From: an uncultured Anaerolineae bacterium
GTDB taxonomy: Bacteria; Chloroflexota; Anaerolineae; Anaerolineales; Villigracilaceae
NCBI GenBank assembly: GCA_937120535.1
Contig: CAKZJX010000009.1
Location: forward strand, 1-59,014
Direction: 5' to 3'
DNA: 59,014 nucleotides
The notes beneath the pieces were generated by a model. That model had not been told where the DNA came from. It ran no database searches and worked only from the letters and a program-made list of their open reading frames with translations. The position numbers were made by a program, and so were the translations under genes. Position 1 is the stretch's first letter; the number at the start of each line of letters is the position of its first letter. Positions 9,799 through 17,815 of this stretch are shown in pieces.

Positions 9799-10431
9799 AT
9801 ACCCACCTTCGAGCAAGCTCGCCGATGGTATCGCTGCGCCGACCCGATGCATGATTTCGACCATGTGCTGCGGGTCTATCGAATGGCCGAGCGCCTGGCC
9901 CAAGCGGAAGGAGGCGACTTGGAGATCGTACGCGCTGCAGCGCTGCTCCACGATGCCAGGGGCGCCGCAGCCGGCCAGGTCTCTCGCACGGAGCATCATC
10001 TGGCTTCGGCCGAGTTTGCCGGCCGAGTGCTGGCCGCCGAAGGTTGGCCGGCCGAGCGAATTGCGGCCGTGCAACACTGCATTCGAGCGCATCGCTTTCG
10101 GGGCGATGAACAGCCGAGGTCCCTCGAAGCCAAGATTCTGTTCGACGCCGATAAACTCGATGCGCTAGGAGCGATCGGAGCGGCGCGTGTGATTGCCTAT
10201 GCCACTCTGGTTGGCACGCCATGGTATTGGCCCCCCTCGGAAACCTTTCTGAAAACCGGCCGGGAAGAGGAAGGAGAGCCGCACAGTGCTTATCACGAGC
10301 ATTTGTTCAAGCTGCGCCGGGTGTCAAAGCGGTTGTTCACGCCTACTGCGCGCGCCATTGCCGCCAAACGGCTGGAGTTCTTGGAAGAGTTTTTTGGACG
10401 GTTGGTCGAGGAGTGGGAGGGGAGAGGCTAA
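9799..10431 (+). CDS. HD-domain phosphohydrolase, apparent ATA start
   Basis: About 210 residues. The metal-binding pattern HDFDHVLRVY, LLHDARG, HCIRAH and FDADKLDALG is that of the YedJ/YpgQ-like HD hydrolases. The substrate is unknown, probably a nucleotide. The best-placed start is an ATA codon at 9799, five bases after the strong site GGAGGAGGG (9785-9793), giving a protein beginning IPTFEQARRWY. The only upstream in-frame candidate is TTG at 9733, inside the preceding gene and without a binding site; the next ATG (9847) cuts into the HD motif. The gene follows the flippase-like gene by 14 bp and is likely co-transcribed. Confidence 0.8.
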   Translation: MPTFEQARRWYRCADPMHDFDHVLRVYRMAERLAQAEGGDLEIVRAAALLHDARGAAAGQVSRTEHHLASAEFAGRVLAAEGWPAERIAAVQHCIRAHRFRGDEQPRSLEAKILFDADKLDALGAIGAARVIAYATLVGTPWYWPPSETFLKTGREEEGEPHSAYHEHLFKLRRVSKRLFTPTARAIAAKRLEFLEEFFGRLVEEWEGRG

Positions 10432-10974
10432 ACGCGAGAGCAGCGGAGAAGGGAGGAGAGCGTGATGAGCCGCGAGGCGTGGGCCGGCCGCTCGCAAGTT
10501 CGTTTCTTCGTTTTTCTCGTCGAGGCCGGCGCGCTGCAGGTAGGCGGCGAGTCCGCGCTCGGCTTCGCGACTCAAGGGGTCGAGCAGGGGGCCGAGCAGG
10601 GGGGAGTCGCCAGGAGGGCTTTGAGGTAGGAGGTGAGGAGGGAGAGGAGGAAGGGGAGCATGGTTCGGTTTTCAGTCAGTGATCAGTGGGCGGTGGACAG
10701 TGGACAGTGGGTGAGGGCGTGGGGCGTAAGGCGTGTGGGGAAGTACCGTCAACGAATGGGAGAACGGATGAGCGAATGTGCCCCCGTACCCTATTCGTTG
10801 TCCTATGTTGACGGCCGCCGCTCCCCTCTTGATTGACGGTTTTTTGGCGCCTGAAACAGGGTTCAGGGGGTTTAAGATTCCTCAGGAAATTGTACGCTAG
10901 CCTGAGCGGTTTATCGGCTAGAATATACTACCAAAGTCTCTGCACCCCTTATCGGTTGTCCAGCAGGAGTACCT
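10432..10974 (+). other. 543-bp non-coding stretch with repeats and decayed frames
   Basis: No intact gene is seen. The stretch holds a near-tandem 12-bp duplication (around 10577-10610, GGGGGCCGAGCA-like), a CAGTGGACAGTGG simple repeat (10693-10710), and an imperfect inverted repeat pairing CCGTCAAC/GTTGACGG (10746-10753 with 10807-10814) and CAACGAAT/ATTCGTTG (10750-10757 with 10793-10800). On the minus strand a protein-like frame begins ATG at about 10660 and breaks within the C-rich repeat before continuing in another frame to about 10430, so it could be a broken gene. The 3' end leads into the promoter and ribosome binding site of the next fragment. Confidence 0.5.
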
Positions 10975-11283
10975 ATGTCGCAACAAGAGAAGAGTAGTAA
11001 CCAGAAATGCCCGATCAAAGCCTATGAGCGCTGCAATGAGGAGCAGGTCAACAACCCGCCCGCCGGCCGGGTGACCCCCGAGACCGATCCCGATACCGGC
11101 CAGCACAAGAAGACCTACGCCTACGATCCCCACCTGGACCCGCAGCTGACCTGGGCCGGCAAGGCCGAGCATACCTCCTTTTACGCCTATTGTGCCTTTG
11201 GACGCTGGCACTTTCGCGTGGCGACCTCGCCCAAGATGATTTACGACGTCATCCAACGTTGTGCACCTCTTAGACCTGCTTGA
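10975..11283 (+). pseudogene. Remnant of a type III restriction-modification methyltransferase (Mod) N-terminus
   Basis: The 102-residue frame starts with a good ribosome binding site (AGGAG five bases before ATG). Residues about 20-70 (VNNPPAGRVTPETDPD, then TYAYDPHLDPQLTWAGKAEH) read like the start of site-specific DNA methyltransferases of the type III Mod group, which run to 500 or more residues. After the residues TSF the similarity stops, and a 33-residue tail of different character leads to a stop. No SAM-binding or catalytic motif remains, and no Res subunit is nearby. I infer a deletion remnant. The family match is from memory and needs a search. Confidence 0.6.
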
Positions 11284-11294
11284 AAGGTGATCCG

Positions 11295-12014
11295 ATGACT
11301 CGCCCTCTCGCCCTCGTCACTGGCGGTGCCCGACGACTCGGCCGCGAATTTGCCCTCTCCCTGGCCTGCATGGGCTTTGCCGTGGGCCTACACTACCACG
11401 CCTCCGAATCCCAGGCTCAAGCGACCGCTGAGATCCTGTACGGTGTCGGCGTGCCCGTGTATCTGCTGCGCGCCGACCTATCTCAGCCGGCCGAGATCGA
11501 CCACCTCATGCGCCGCGTTCGAGAGTTGCCCGAACCGATGACCGTGCTGGTCAACTCGGCAGCGGTGATCTCTGCCGCCCGTCCCCACGATCTGTCCCTC
11601 TCGGATTGGGACCTCACCCTAGACGTCAACCTGCGCGCCCCGTTCCTGCTGGCCCAAGCTGCCGCACGCATCATGCCTGAAGGCAGCCTGATCGTCAACG
11701 TGAGCGACGTAGGTGCCCAAAAGGCCTGGACCCGTTTCTCCGCCTATTCGGTCAGCAAGGCCGGCCTCGAAGCCCTCACCCGCCTTTTGGCGCGCGCCTT
11801 CGCCCCGTCCATTCGGGTCAACGCCATCGCTCCGGGCTTGGTCTTCCACTCTGACGTGGTCAGCTATCAGGAGTGGAAACGCCTGGTGAACCGCATCCCT
11901 CTGCGCCGGCCGGCCCGCCCCGACGAGATCACCTCGACCCTCGAATTCCTCATCCGCAACCAATACATCACCGGCCAGACCATCGTCGTAGATGGCGGCT
12001 ACTCCCTCCTCTAA
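11295..12014 (+). CDS. SDR family oxidoreductase, pteridine reductase-like
   Basis: NAD(P)-dependent short-chain dehydrogenase of 239 residues. The cofactor motif is TGGARRLGRE (9-18), the structural NSAA motif is at 87-90, the catalytic Tyr and Lys are in YSVSK (Y151, K155), and the C-terminus has the TGQTIVVDGG strand. The arginine in the glycine-rich loop and overall pattern resemble the pteridine reductase/FolM branch more than FabG. The start at 11295 has AGGTG five bases upstream. It opens a run of plus-strand genes with C-rich coding strands (11.3-15.6 kb). Confidence 0.85.
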   Translation: MTRPLALVTGGARRLGREFALSLACMGFAVGLHYHASESQAQATAEILYGVGVPVYLLRADLSQPAEIDHLMRRVRELPEPMTVLVNSAAVISAARPHDLSLSDWDLTLDVNLRAPFLLAQAAARIMPEGSLIVNVSDVGAQKAWTRFSAYSVSKAGLEALTRLLARAFAPSIRVNAIAPGLVFHSDVVSYQEWKRLVNRIPLRRPARPDEITSTLEFLIRNQYITGQTIVVDGGYSLL

Positions 12015-12043
12015 CCCCTCGCCGCTAGCCACTGACCCCTACC

Positions 12044-12502
12044 ATGCACCAAAAACTCCTCACCGAAGGCGGACGCCTACTCGCCTTCTTCCAAACCCTC
12101 ACCGAAGCCGACTGGCAGACCATCGTCTACCCGGGCGAACCCTCCTGGACCGTGCGACACATCCTGGCCCATCTGGTAGCCTCCGAACGCGACCTGGCGG
12201 CCCTCTTCGAGCACATCCGTCAAGGCCATCCGGGCGTCCCGCCCAATTTCTCGATCGACGAACGCAACGCCCAACACCAAGCCGAGGCCGCCCACCTCAC
12301 CCCTGCCGAACTCCTAGAAGCCTTTTGGACGGTGCGCGCCAACACCGTAGCATGGGTACAAACCCTGACCGAGCACGACCTAGAACGCACTGGCCGCCAT
12401 CCCTTCCTCGGCCAGACCGCCCTGCGCAAAATGATCCAACTGCTCTCGGTCCACGCCCACCTCCACTGGCGAGATATCAAACACGCCCTGCACAAGGCCT
12501 GA
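12044..12502 (+). CDS. DinB family protein
   Basis: A 152-residue four-helix protein of the DinB/YfiT superfamily. The expected metal-binding histidines are visible: H43 in ILAHLVASERD and H137/H141 in the terminal HAHLHWRDI. Family members include thiol transferases (bacillithiol, mycothiol) and uncharacterised enzymes; no specific substrate can be given. It starts 29 bp after the SDR stop and ends 3 bp before the next start, so it is within an operon. Confidence 0.85.
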   Translation: MHQKLLTEGGRLLAFFQTLTEADWQTIVYPGEPSWTVRHILAHLVASERDLAALFEHIRQGHPGVPPNFSIDERNAQHQAEAAHLTPAELLEAFWTVRANTVAWVQTLTEHDLERTGRHPFLGQTALRKMIQLLSVHAHLHWRDIKHALHKA

Positions 12503-12505
12503 GCT

Positions 12506-13375
12506 GTGATCTACCTCAAACTGGCTCGTCCCCTTCACCTGCTGTTTCTCACCCTGGCCTACACCCTGGGTGTAGCCATTGCCGATTATCTAGGCGCCCC
12601 CTTCTCGGCCTCCGCCTTCCTCCTTGGCCTGCTCGGCTTGGCGGCGGCCCACACCAGCCTCAACCTGCTGGCCGAAGTCTTTCGGCCTGCCAACGAATCC
12701 CTGCCCTTTGATTCATCTCCCGCCGAGCGAATCCTCCTGCGCCATCGGCTCCTGCTTCTCTCCATTGCCCTCCTGACCTTTGCAGCCAGCATCGTCTACC
12801 TGCTTCACCTGGCCAAGCGGCTCTCGCCGGCCGTGCTGATGGGGATCGGGCTGTCCCTGCTGATCGTCTTTGCCCACAGCGTGCCCCCCCTTCGCCTGGC
12901 CCGTCGCGGCTTTGGCGAACTGTTGCTGGCCCTACACATCGGCTACATCGCTCCTCTCCTGGCGTTCGTTCTACAAACCGGCCAATTCCATCGCCTCATG
13001 CCCATCTTAGCCCTGCCGATCACAGCGCTCATCCTGGCCTACCTTCTGGTGTTGGATTTCACCACCTTTGCCGACGACCTCAAATACGAACGCCAGACCC
13101 TGCTCACCCGTCTGGGCTGGCAGCGCGTCCTCCGCCTGCACCATCTCCTGCTGGGGATGGCCTTCGTGCTGATAGCCGGCGCCTCCTTACAAGGCCTCTC
13201 GCTGGCCCTGCTCTGGCCGGCCCTGCTGGCACTCCCCTTTGCCCTCTGGCAGATCCTCCTCCTGCGCAACATCGGCCTTGGCGCGCGCCCGCTCTGGAAG
13301 CCGCTCACCCTACTAGCGGCTACCTTGCCGGCCCTTACCATTTACCTGCTCACCCTATCGTTCTTCTTGCGATAA
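12506..13375 (+). CDS. UbiA-like prenyltransferase family membrane protein
   Basis: A 289-residue membrane protein with about eight hydrophobic segments. It follows the UbiA/MenA layout: the first loop has NLLAEVFRPANES where the family normally has an N-x-x-D-x-x-D motif, and the later loop has DFTTFADDLKYERQTLLTRLG, which keeps the second Asp cluster and the family's R-x-T-L pattern. Loss of the first Asp pair makes canonical prenyl transfer uncertain. The start is GTG at 12506, directly after the DinB stop. Confidence 0.65.
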   Translation: MIYLKLARPLHLLFLTLAYTLGVAIADYLGAPFSASAFLLGLLGLAAAHTSLNLLAEVFRPANESLPFDSSPAERILLRHRLLLLSIALLTFAASIVYLLHLAKRLSPAVLMGIGLSLLIVFAHSVPPLRLARRGFGELLLALHIGYIAPLLAFVLQTGQFHRLMPILALPITALILAYLLVLDFTTFADDLKYERQTLLTRLGWQRVLRLHHLLLGMAFVLIAGASLQGLSLALLWPALLALPFALWQILLLRNIGLGARPLWKPLTLLAATLPALTIYLLTLSFFLR

Positions 13376-13409
13376 ACTTAACTCACAGAACCTTCCTTCC
13401 CGATCAACC

Positions 13410-14690
13410 ATGCCCGAATTCCTAACCCTTCTCCCTCCCGATGAAGCTCGCACCCTCCTCCTCTCGCATCTTGCGGGACCCCTAGCGGATTCCCAGACGA
13501 TCGACGCCAGCCACGCCCTGGGCCGGGTCACTGCCGACGACGTGCGTGCCCCTCATCCCCTGCCCGAATTTCCTCGCTCGAGCGCAGACGGCTATGCTGT
13601 GCGCGCTGCCGACACCTTCGGCGCCAGCGAGTCCCTGCCGGCCTACCTAACTCGGATCGGCGAAGTCCCCATGGGGGCTGCTCCGGAGTTCACCCTGGGG
13701 CCTGGCCAATGCGCCCTGATCCACACCGGCGGCATGCTGCCGGCCGGCGCCGATGCGGTCGTCATGCTGGAATACACCCAGACCATTTCCCCCTATGCCG
13801 ATGGAGCGGTTTCGGCTGAGATCGAAGTCTTGCGCCCTGTGGCAGTGGGCGAGAATGTGATCCACCTTGGCGAAGACGTCCAACAGGGACAAGTGGTGAT
13901 CTCGCGCGGCGTGCGGTTGCGCGAGGCCGAGATTGGCGGTTTAATGGCCCTGGGCATCACCCGCCTGGCGGTCGTCCGGCCGCCGCGCCTCGGCCTGATC
14001 TCCAGCGGCGACGAGGTGATCGATCCCGAACAACCCACCGCCCCGGGCAAAATCCGCGACATCAACGCCTACTCCCTCTCGGTCTTGGTGCAGCGTGCTG
14101 GCGGCGAAGCGGTGCGCTACGGCATCGTCCCCGACGACTTTGCTGCCCTCCAAGCCTGCGCCCGTCGAGCCCTCGACGAATGCGATGCCGTGGTGATCAC
14201 CGCCGGCTCTTCGGCTTCCACCCGCGACATGACTGCCGCGGTGATCGATTCGCTCGGAGCACCGGGCGTGCTGGTGCACGGTATCAACACCCGCCCGGGC
14301 AAACCGACCATCCTGGGGGTAGCCGGTGGCAAAGCGGTGATCGGTCTGCCCGGCAACCCGGTCAGCGCCCTGGTGAACGGCTATCTGCTGGTGGTTCCGG
14401 TGATCGAATGGTTGCTTGGCCTGGTTCCGCGCCCACGCCCGCTGGTGATGGCGCGCTTGGCGGTCAACCTACCCTCCCAGGCCGGCCGTGAAGACTGGTG
14501 GCCCGTGCGCCTGGTGGAAGAGCCGTCCTCCGAGGCGAGCGGTGCTGCCGGCCGTTCCTGGCGCGCCGAACCCATCTTCGGCAAATCGAACCTGATCTTC
14601 ACCCTGGTGCAAGCCGATGGCCTATTGCGTATCCCTGCCGATGCCACCGGCGTGAGCGCCGGCGAGTGGGTAGAAGTGTTTCTGATGTGA
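13410..14690 (+). CDS. moeA: Molybdopterin molybdenumtransferase
   Basis: Inserts molybdenum into adenylylated molybdopterin. The 426-residue protein carries the MoeA domains in order: the N-terminal SSADGYAVRA motif (about 53-62), HTGGMLPAGADAVVMLE, the central MogA-like domain (ISSGDEVI, GKIRDIN, ITAGSSAS...RDMT and GLPGNPVSA) and the small C-terminal domain IV. In place of the usual GG(V/I)S there is AGSSAS, which is a variant. No other cofactor gene (mogA, moaA) is in the window. Confidence 0.94.
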   Translation: MPEFLTLLPPDEARTLLLSHLAGPLADSQTIDASHALGRVTADDVRAPHPLPEFPRSSADGYAVRAADTFGASESLPAYLTRIGEVPMGAAPEFTLGPGQCALIHTGGMLPAGADAVVMLEYTQTISPYADGAVSAEIEVLRPVAVGENVIHLGEDVQQGQVVISRGVRLREAEIGGLMALGITRLAVVRPPRLGLISSGDEVIDPEQPTAPGKIRDINAYSLSVLVQRAGGEAVRYGIVPDDFAALQACARRALDECDAVVITAGSSASTRDMTAAVIDSLGAPGVLVHGINTRPGKPTILGVAGGKAVIGLPGNPVSALVNGYLLVVPVIEWLLGLVPRPRPLVMARLAVNLPSQAGREDWWPVRLVEEPSSEASGAAGRSWRAEPIFGKSNLIFTLVQADGLLRIPADATGVSAGEWVEVFLM

Positions 14691-14697
14691 GAGGCCT

Positions 14698-15612
14698 ATG
14701 ACCACCTTTCTCGAACGATTGCAACACGGCGGCCCGCTGTTGCTAGACGGGGCTACTGGCACCGAGCTCAACCGCCGCGGTGTAGATACTGGTTTGCCTC
14801 TCTGGTCGGCCAACGCCCTATTGACCGAGGAGGGCCAGCGCATCTTACTGCAGATTCACGAGGACTACTTGCGGGCCGGCGCCGAGATCCTGACCACCAA
14901 CACCTTTCGCACCCATCGCCGCGCCCTAGCGCCGAGCGGCCGGGCCGGCCTTGCCCTGGAACTCACCCGTCGTGCTGTCGAAATCGCCCGCACCGCCTTG
15001 GTCAACGTCCCCGCCGAGCGGCCGCGCTTCCTCGCCGGCTCGATCTCCACCCTCGAAGATTGCTACCGCCCCGATCTCGTCCCTTCGGACCAAGAGCTTT
15101 ACGACGAACATGCCGAGCGCGTGCAACACCTGGCGCGGGCCGGCGTCGACCTGTTCATGATTGAGACCATCAACACCCTGCGCGAAGCCCGCGTCATCGC
15201 TTGCTTAGCGGTAGAGACCGGCTTGCCGGTGGTGGTCAGCTTCGTTTGCGATCGCAATGGTCGGATCCTCTCCGGCGAAAGCCTGCGCGATGCGGCGCGC
15301 CAACTGCTTCCCCTGCGGGTGGCGGCCCTGGGCGTGAACTGCGCTCCCACGCCCGACCTACACCGCGGCCTGGCCGAACTGCGGGCTGCCTGCCCGCCCG
15401 ATTTCCCCCTGATTGCCTACGGCAACATCGGCTATGCCGATGATCAGGTCGGCTGGATCAACACCGATGCTGTGCATCCCCAGGCCTACTGCGAGTATGC
15501 CCGGCGCTGGCCTGCCCGCATTGTGGGCGGCTGCTGTGGCACTACCCCCGCCCACATCGCCGCCCTCCACGATGCCTTACACGACGGCGACTCGGACACA
15601 GCAACAGCCTAA
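14698..15612 (+). CDS. Homocysteine S-methyltransferase family protein
   Basis: A 304-residue barrel enzyme that moves a methyl group to homocysteine from a donor such as S-methylmethionine or betaine. The DGATGTELNRRG start, the TNTFRTHR motif, GVNC, and the terminal GGCCGTTPAHI, which supplies two of the zinc-binding cysteines, are all present; the third is in ALGVNC. It follows moeA by 7 bp, and a small hairpin follows its stop. The methyl donor is not predictable. Confidence 0.9.
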   Translation: MTTFLERLQHGGPLLLDGATGTELNRRGVDTGLPLWSANALLTEEGQRILLQIHEDYLRAGAEILTTNTFRTHRRALAPSGRAGLALELTRRAVEIARTALVNVPAERPRFLAGSISTLEDCYRPDLVPSDQELYDEHAERVQHLARAGVDLFMIETINTLREARVIACLAVETGLPVVVSFVCDRNGRILSGESLRDAARQLLPLRVAALGVNCAPTPDLHRGLAELRAACPPDFPLIAYGNIGYADDQVGWINTDAVHPQAYCEYARRWPARIVGGCCGTTPAHIAALHDALHDGDSDTATA

Positions 15613-15626
15613 CGGCTCGCCTCCAT

Positions 15627-15642
15627 CGGCCTTCAAAGGCCG
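15627..15642. terminator. Hairpin between convergent genes
   Basis: A short perfect inverted repeat, CGGCCTT/AAGGCCG, lies between two convergent stop codons (plus-strand gene ending 15612, ppk ending 15656). It is placed as a bidirectional terminator would be, but has no T run. It also contains part of the abundant GGCCGGC-type repeats of this genome. Confidence 0.35.
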
Positions 15643-15655
15643 GCGCAGGGCCGGC

Positions 15656-17815
15656 TTAGGAGTGCTTCTTGGTTCTCTTCTTTTCCTTCTCGAGCAATCG
15701 GGCGCTCAATTGATTGCGGTGCTCCATCAACCATTGCTGGACGTCCAGCGGCGGTTCATCGCCCTGGGGATGCAAGCGCAGGTAGAGGCCATCGGGCTGC
15801 ATCAAGCGAGCCCGTAGGTTGTCGTTCAAGTAGGCTTCCAGCACTTTGTCGCGTAGATGGCGCAGGTGGACTGCGTCTTCGATTGGAAAGAGCACTTCTA
15901 CGCGATGGTTCAAATTGCGCGGCATCAGATCAGCGCTGCCCACGTACATCTCTTCGTGCCCCCCGTTCCAGAAGTAATAGATGCGGCTGTGTTCCAAAAA
16001 ACGCCCTACGATGCTGATCACGCGGATCGACTCGCTGACGCCTTCTATGCCAGGACGCAAGCAGCACATACCGCGCGCCAGCACATCCACGCGCACGCCA
16101 GCCTGAGAAGCGGTGTAGAGCAAGGCGATGATCTGGGGATCTACCAGGGCGTTGGTCTTCAGGATCAGATGGGCTTTCTCGCCCTTTTTAGCGTGCTCGA
16201 TCTCGCGCCAGATCAAGGCCTCCAAGCGCTGTCGTAGGTTCACCGGCGCTACCAACAACTTGCGATAATTCCGAATAGCCGAGTAGCCGGTCAAAAAATT
16301 GAACAAGTCGGTGGCGTCGGCGCCGATCGCCTCATCGCAGGTAAACAAGCCGATGTCTTCATAGATGGCGCTGGTCACTGCGTTGTAGTTGCCGCTGGCC
16401 AGATGCACATAACGGCGGATGCCGTCTCCTTCTTGGCGCACCACCATAGCGATCTTGCAGTGGGTCTTGAGTCCCACCAATCCGTACACCACGTGCACAC
16501 CGGCCTGCTCCAACTTGCGCGCCCAACCGATGTTGCTCTCCTCATCGAAGCGGGCCTTCAGCTCCACCAACACGGCCACTTGCTTGCCGCGCTCAACGGC
16601 CTCGAGCAAGGCCTCCACCACGGGCGAGTCCTTTCCCACGCGGTAGAGAGTCTGCTTGATGGCCAGCACATGCGGGTCGCGCGCTGCAGCGCTCAAGAGC
16701 CCGACCACCGGCATAAACGAATCGTAGGGGTGATGAAGCAGGATGTTCTGTTGGCGGATGGCAGCAAACACATCCTCGGTTGCCGATAAGTTGCGGAACG
16801 ATTTGGGTAGATGAGGTTTGTAGGGGGGAAATTTCAGATCATGCCGCTCGATCTGATAGAGTTGCATCAAGGCAGCTAGCCCTAGGGGAAAGGACTGTAC
16901 GAATATATTGCTCGGTTCGATTTCCAGGTTTTCAATCAGCAGGTCTCGGATGGATTGCGGCATGGAGTCACAGACCGCCACTTGGACCACCGAGCCAAAC
17001 TTGCGCCGCCGCAGGCTCTGCTGAATGCTCTCCAGTAGGTCGTCGGCCTCGATCTCTTGAATTTCGATGTCGGCATCGCGGATCACGCGGAAAGGGTGAA
17101 CAGCGATGACATCCATGCCTGGGAAGAGCAATTCAGCATTGGCGGCGATCACCTCTTCTAGCCAGACGAAGTAATGGTGGTGGGCCACCGTGCCATCCCT
17201 TCGTGTGCTGCCTGAAGAGCGTTTGACCGGCAACAAGCGCGGCAAAGTATTGGGGACCTTGACGCGGGCGAAGCGTTCTTGCCCCTTGCGGTCGCGAATC
17301 ACCACGGCTAGGTTCAGGCTGAGATTCGAGATGTGGGGAAAGGGGTGGCCGGAGTCTAGGGCGAGAGGCGTGAGAATGGGGAAGATCATCTCGCGAAAGC
17401 GGATATCCACCCTTTCTTTCTGGGAGGGGCTGAGTTTTTTGTAGTGTAGGATGTGAATGCCGTGCTTGTCCAGTTGGGGAACGAGTTTGCGGTTGAAGAG
17501 GCGGGTGGCTTGGTCGAACAATTCGGTAGCGCGTTTGCGAATGGAGGCCAGCTGTTGGCGCGGAGTTAGGCCGTCAGGGGAGAGGTCGAGCACTTGGGCT
17601 TCTACTTGTTTGAGCAGGCCCGAGACGCGCACCATGAAGAACTCGTCCATGTTTGAGCCGAAGATGGAGAGGAACTTGACCCGCTCCAGCAGGGGATTGC
17701 GTTCATCATCGGCTTCTTCCAACACTCGCGCTTGGAATTCGAGCAGGCTGAGTTCGCGGTTGATATACAACGAGGGATCTAAGGGGACGATCTCTTTTGG
17801 ATCGGGGGGACTCAT
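15656..17815 (-). CDS. ppk: Polyphosphate kinase 1
   Basis: Reversibly polymerises the gamma phosphate of ATP into polyphosphate at the membrane. The 719-residue protein has the PPK1 domains: N-terminal (YINRELSLLEFQARVLEEA, and FLSIFGSNMDEFFMVRV), head (FPHISNLSLNLAV), and the two C-terminal PLD-like domains with RYVHLASGNYN (the phospho-histidine) and HSRIYYFWNGG. The ATG at 17815 overlaps the sixA stop in an ATGA arrangement, so translation is coupled. With sixA, the CHAD gene and ppx it forms a polyphosphate gene group. Confidence 0.96.
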   Translation of the reverse strand: MSPPDPKEIVPLDPSLYINRELSLLEFQARVLEEADDERNPLLERVKFLSIFGSNMDEFFMVRVSGLLKQVEAQVLDLSPDGLTPRQQLASIRKRATELFDQATRLFNRKLVPQLDKHGIHILHYKKLSPSQKERVDIRFREMIFPILTPLALDSGHPFPHISNLSLNLAVVIRDRKGQERFARVKVPNTLPRLLPVKRSSGSTRRDGTVAHHHYFVWLEEVIAANAELLFPGMDVIAVHPFRVIRDADIEIQEIEADDLLESIQQSLRRRKFGSVVQVAVCDSMPQSIRDLLIENLEIEPSNIFVQSFPLGLAALMQLYQIERHDLKFPPYKPHLPKSFRNLSATEDVFAAIRQQNILLHHPYDSFMPVVGLLSAAARDPHVLAIKQTLYRVGKDSPVVEALLEAVERGKQVAVLVELKARFDEESNIGWARKLEQAGVHVVYGLVGLKTHCKIAMVVRQEGDGIRRYVHLASGNYNAVTSAIYEDIGLFTCDEAIGADATDLFNFLTGYSAIRNYRKLLVAPVNLRQRLEALIWREIEHAKKGEKAHLILKTNALVDPQIIALLYTASQAGVRVDVLARGMCCLRPGIEGVSESIRVISIVGRFLEHSRIYYFWNGGHEEMYVGSADLMPRNLNHRVEVLFPIEDAVHLRHLRDKVLEAYLNDNLRARLMQPDGLYLRLHPQGDEPPLDVQQWLMEHRNQLSARLLEKEKKRTKKHS

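Noticed and set aside
10221-10682. 153-codon plus-strand frame after the HD hydrolase
   Set aside because: Mostly overlaps the HD gene in another frame and is low-complexity Gly/Arg-rich.
10675-10814. CRISPR-like repeats
   Set aside because: The repeats are short simple tandem units without regular spacers, and no cas gene is present.
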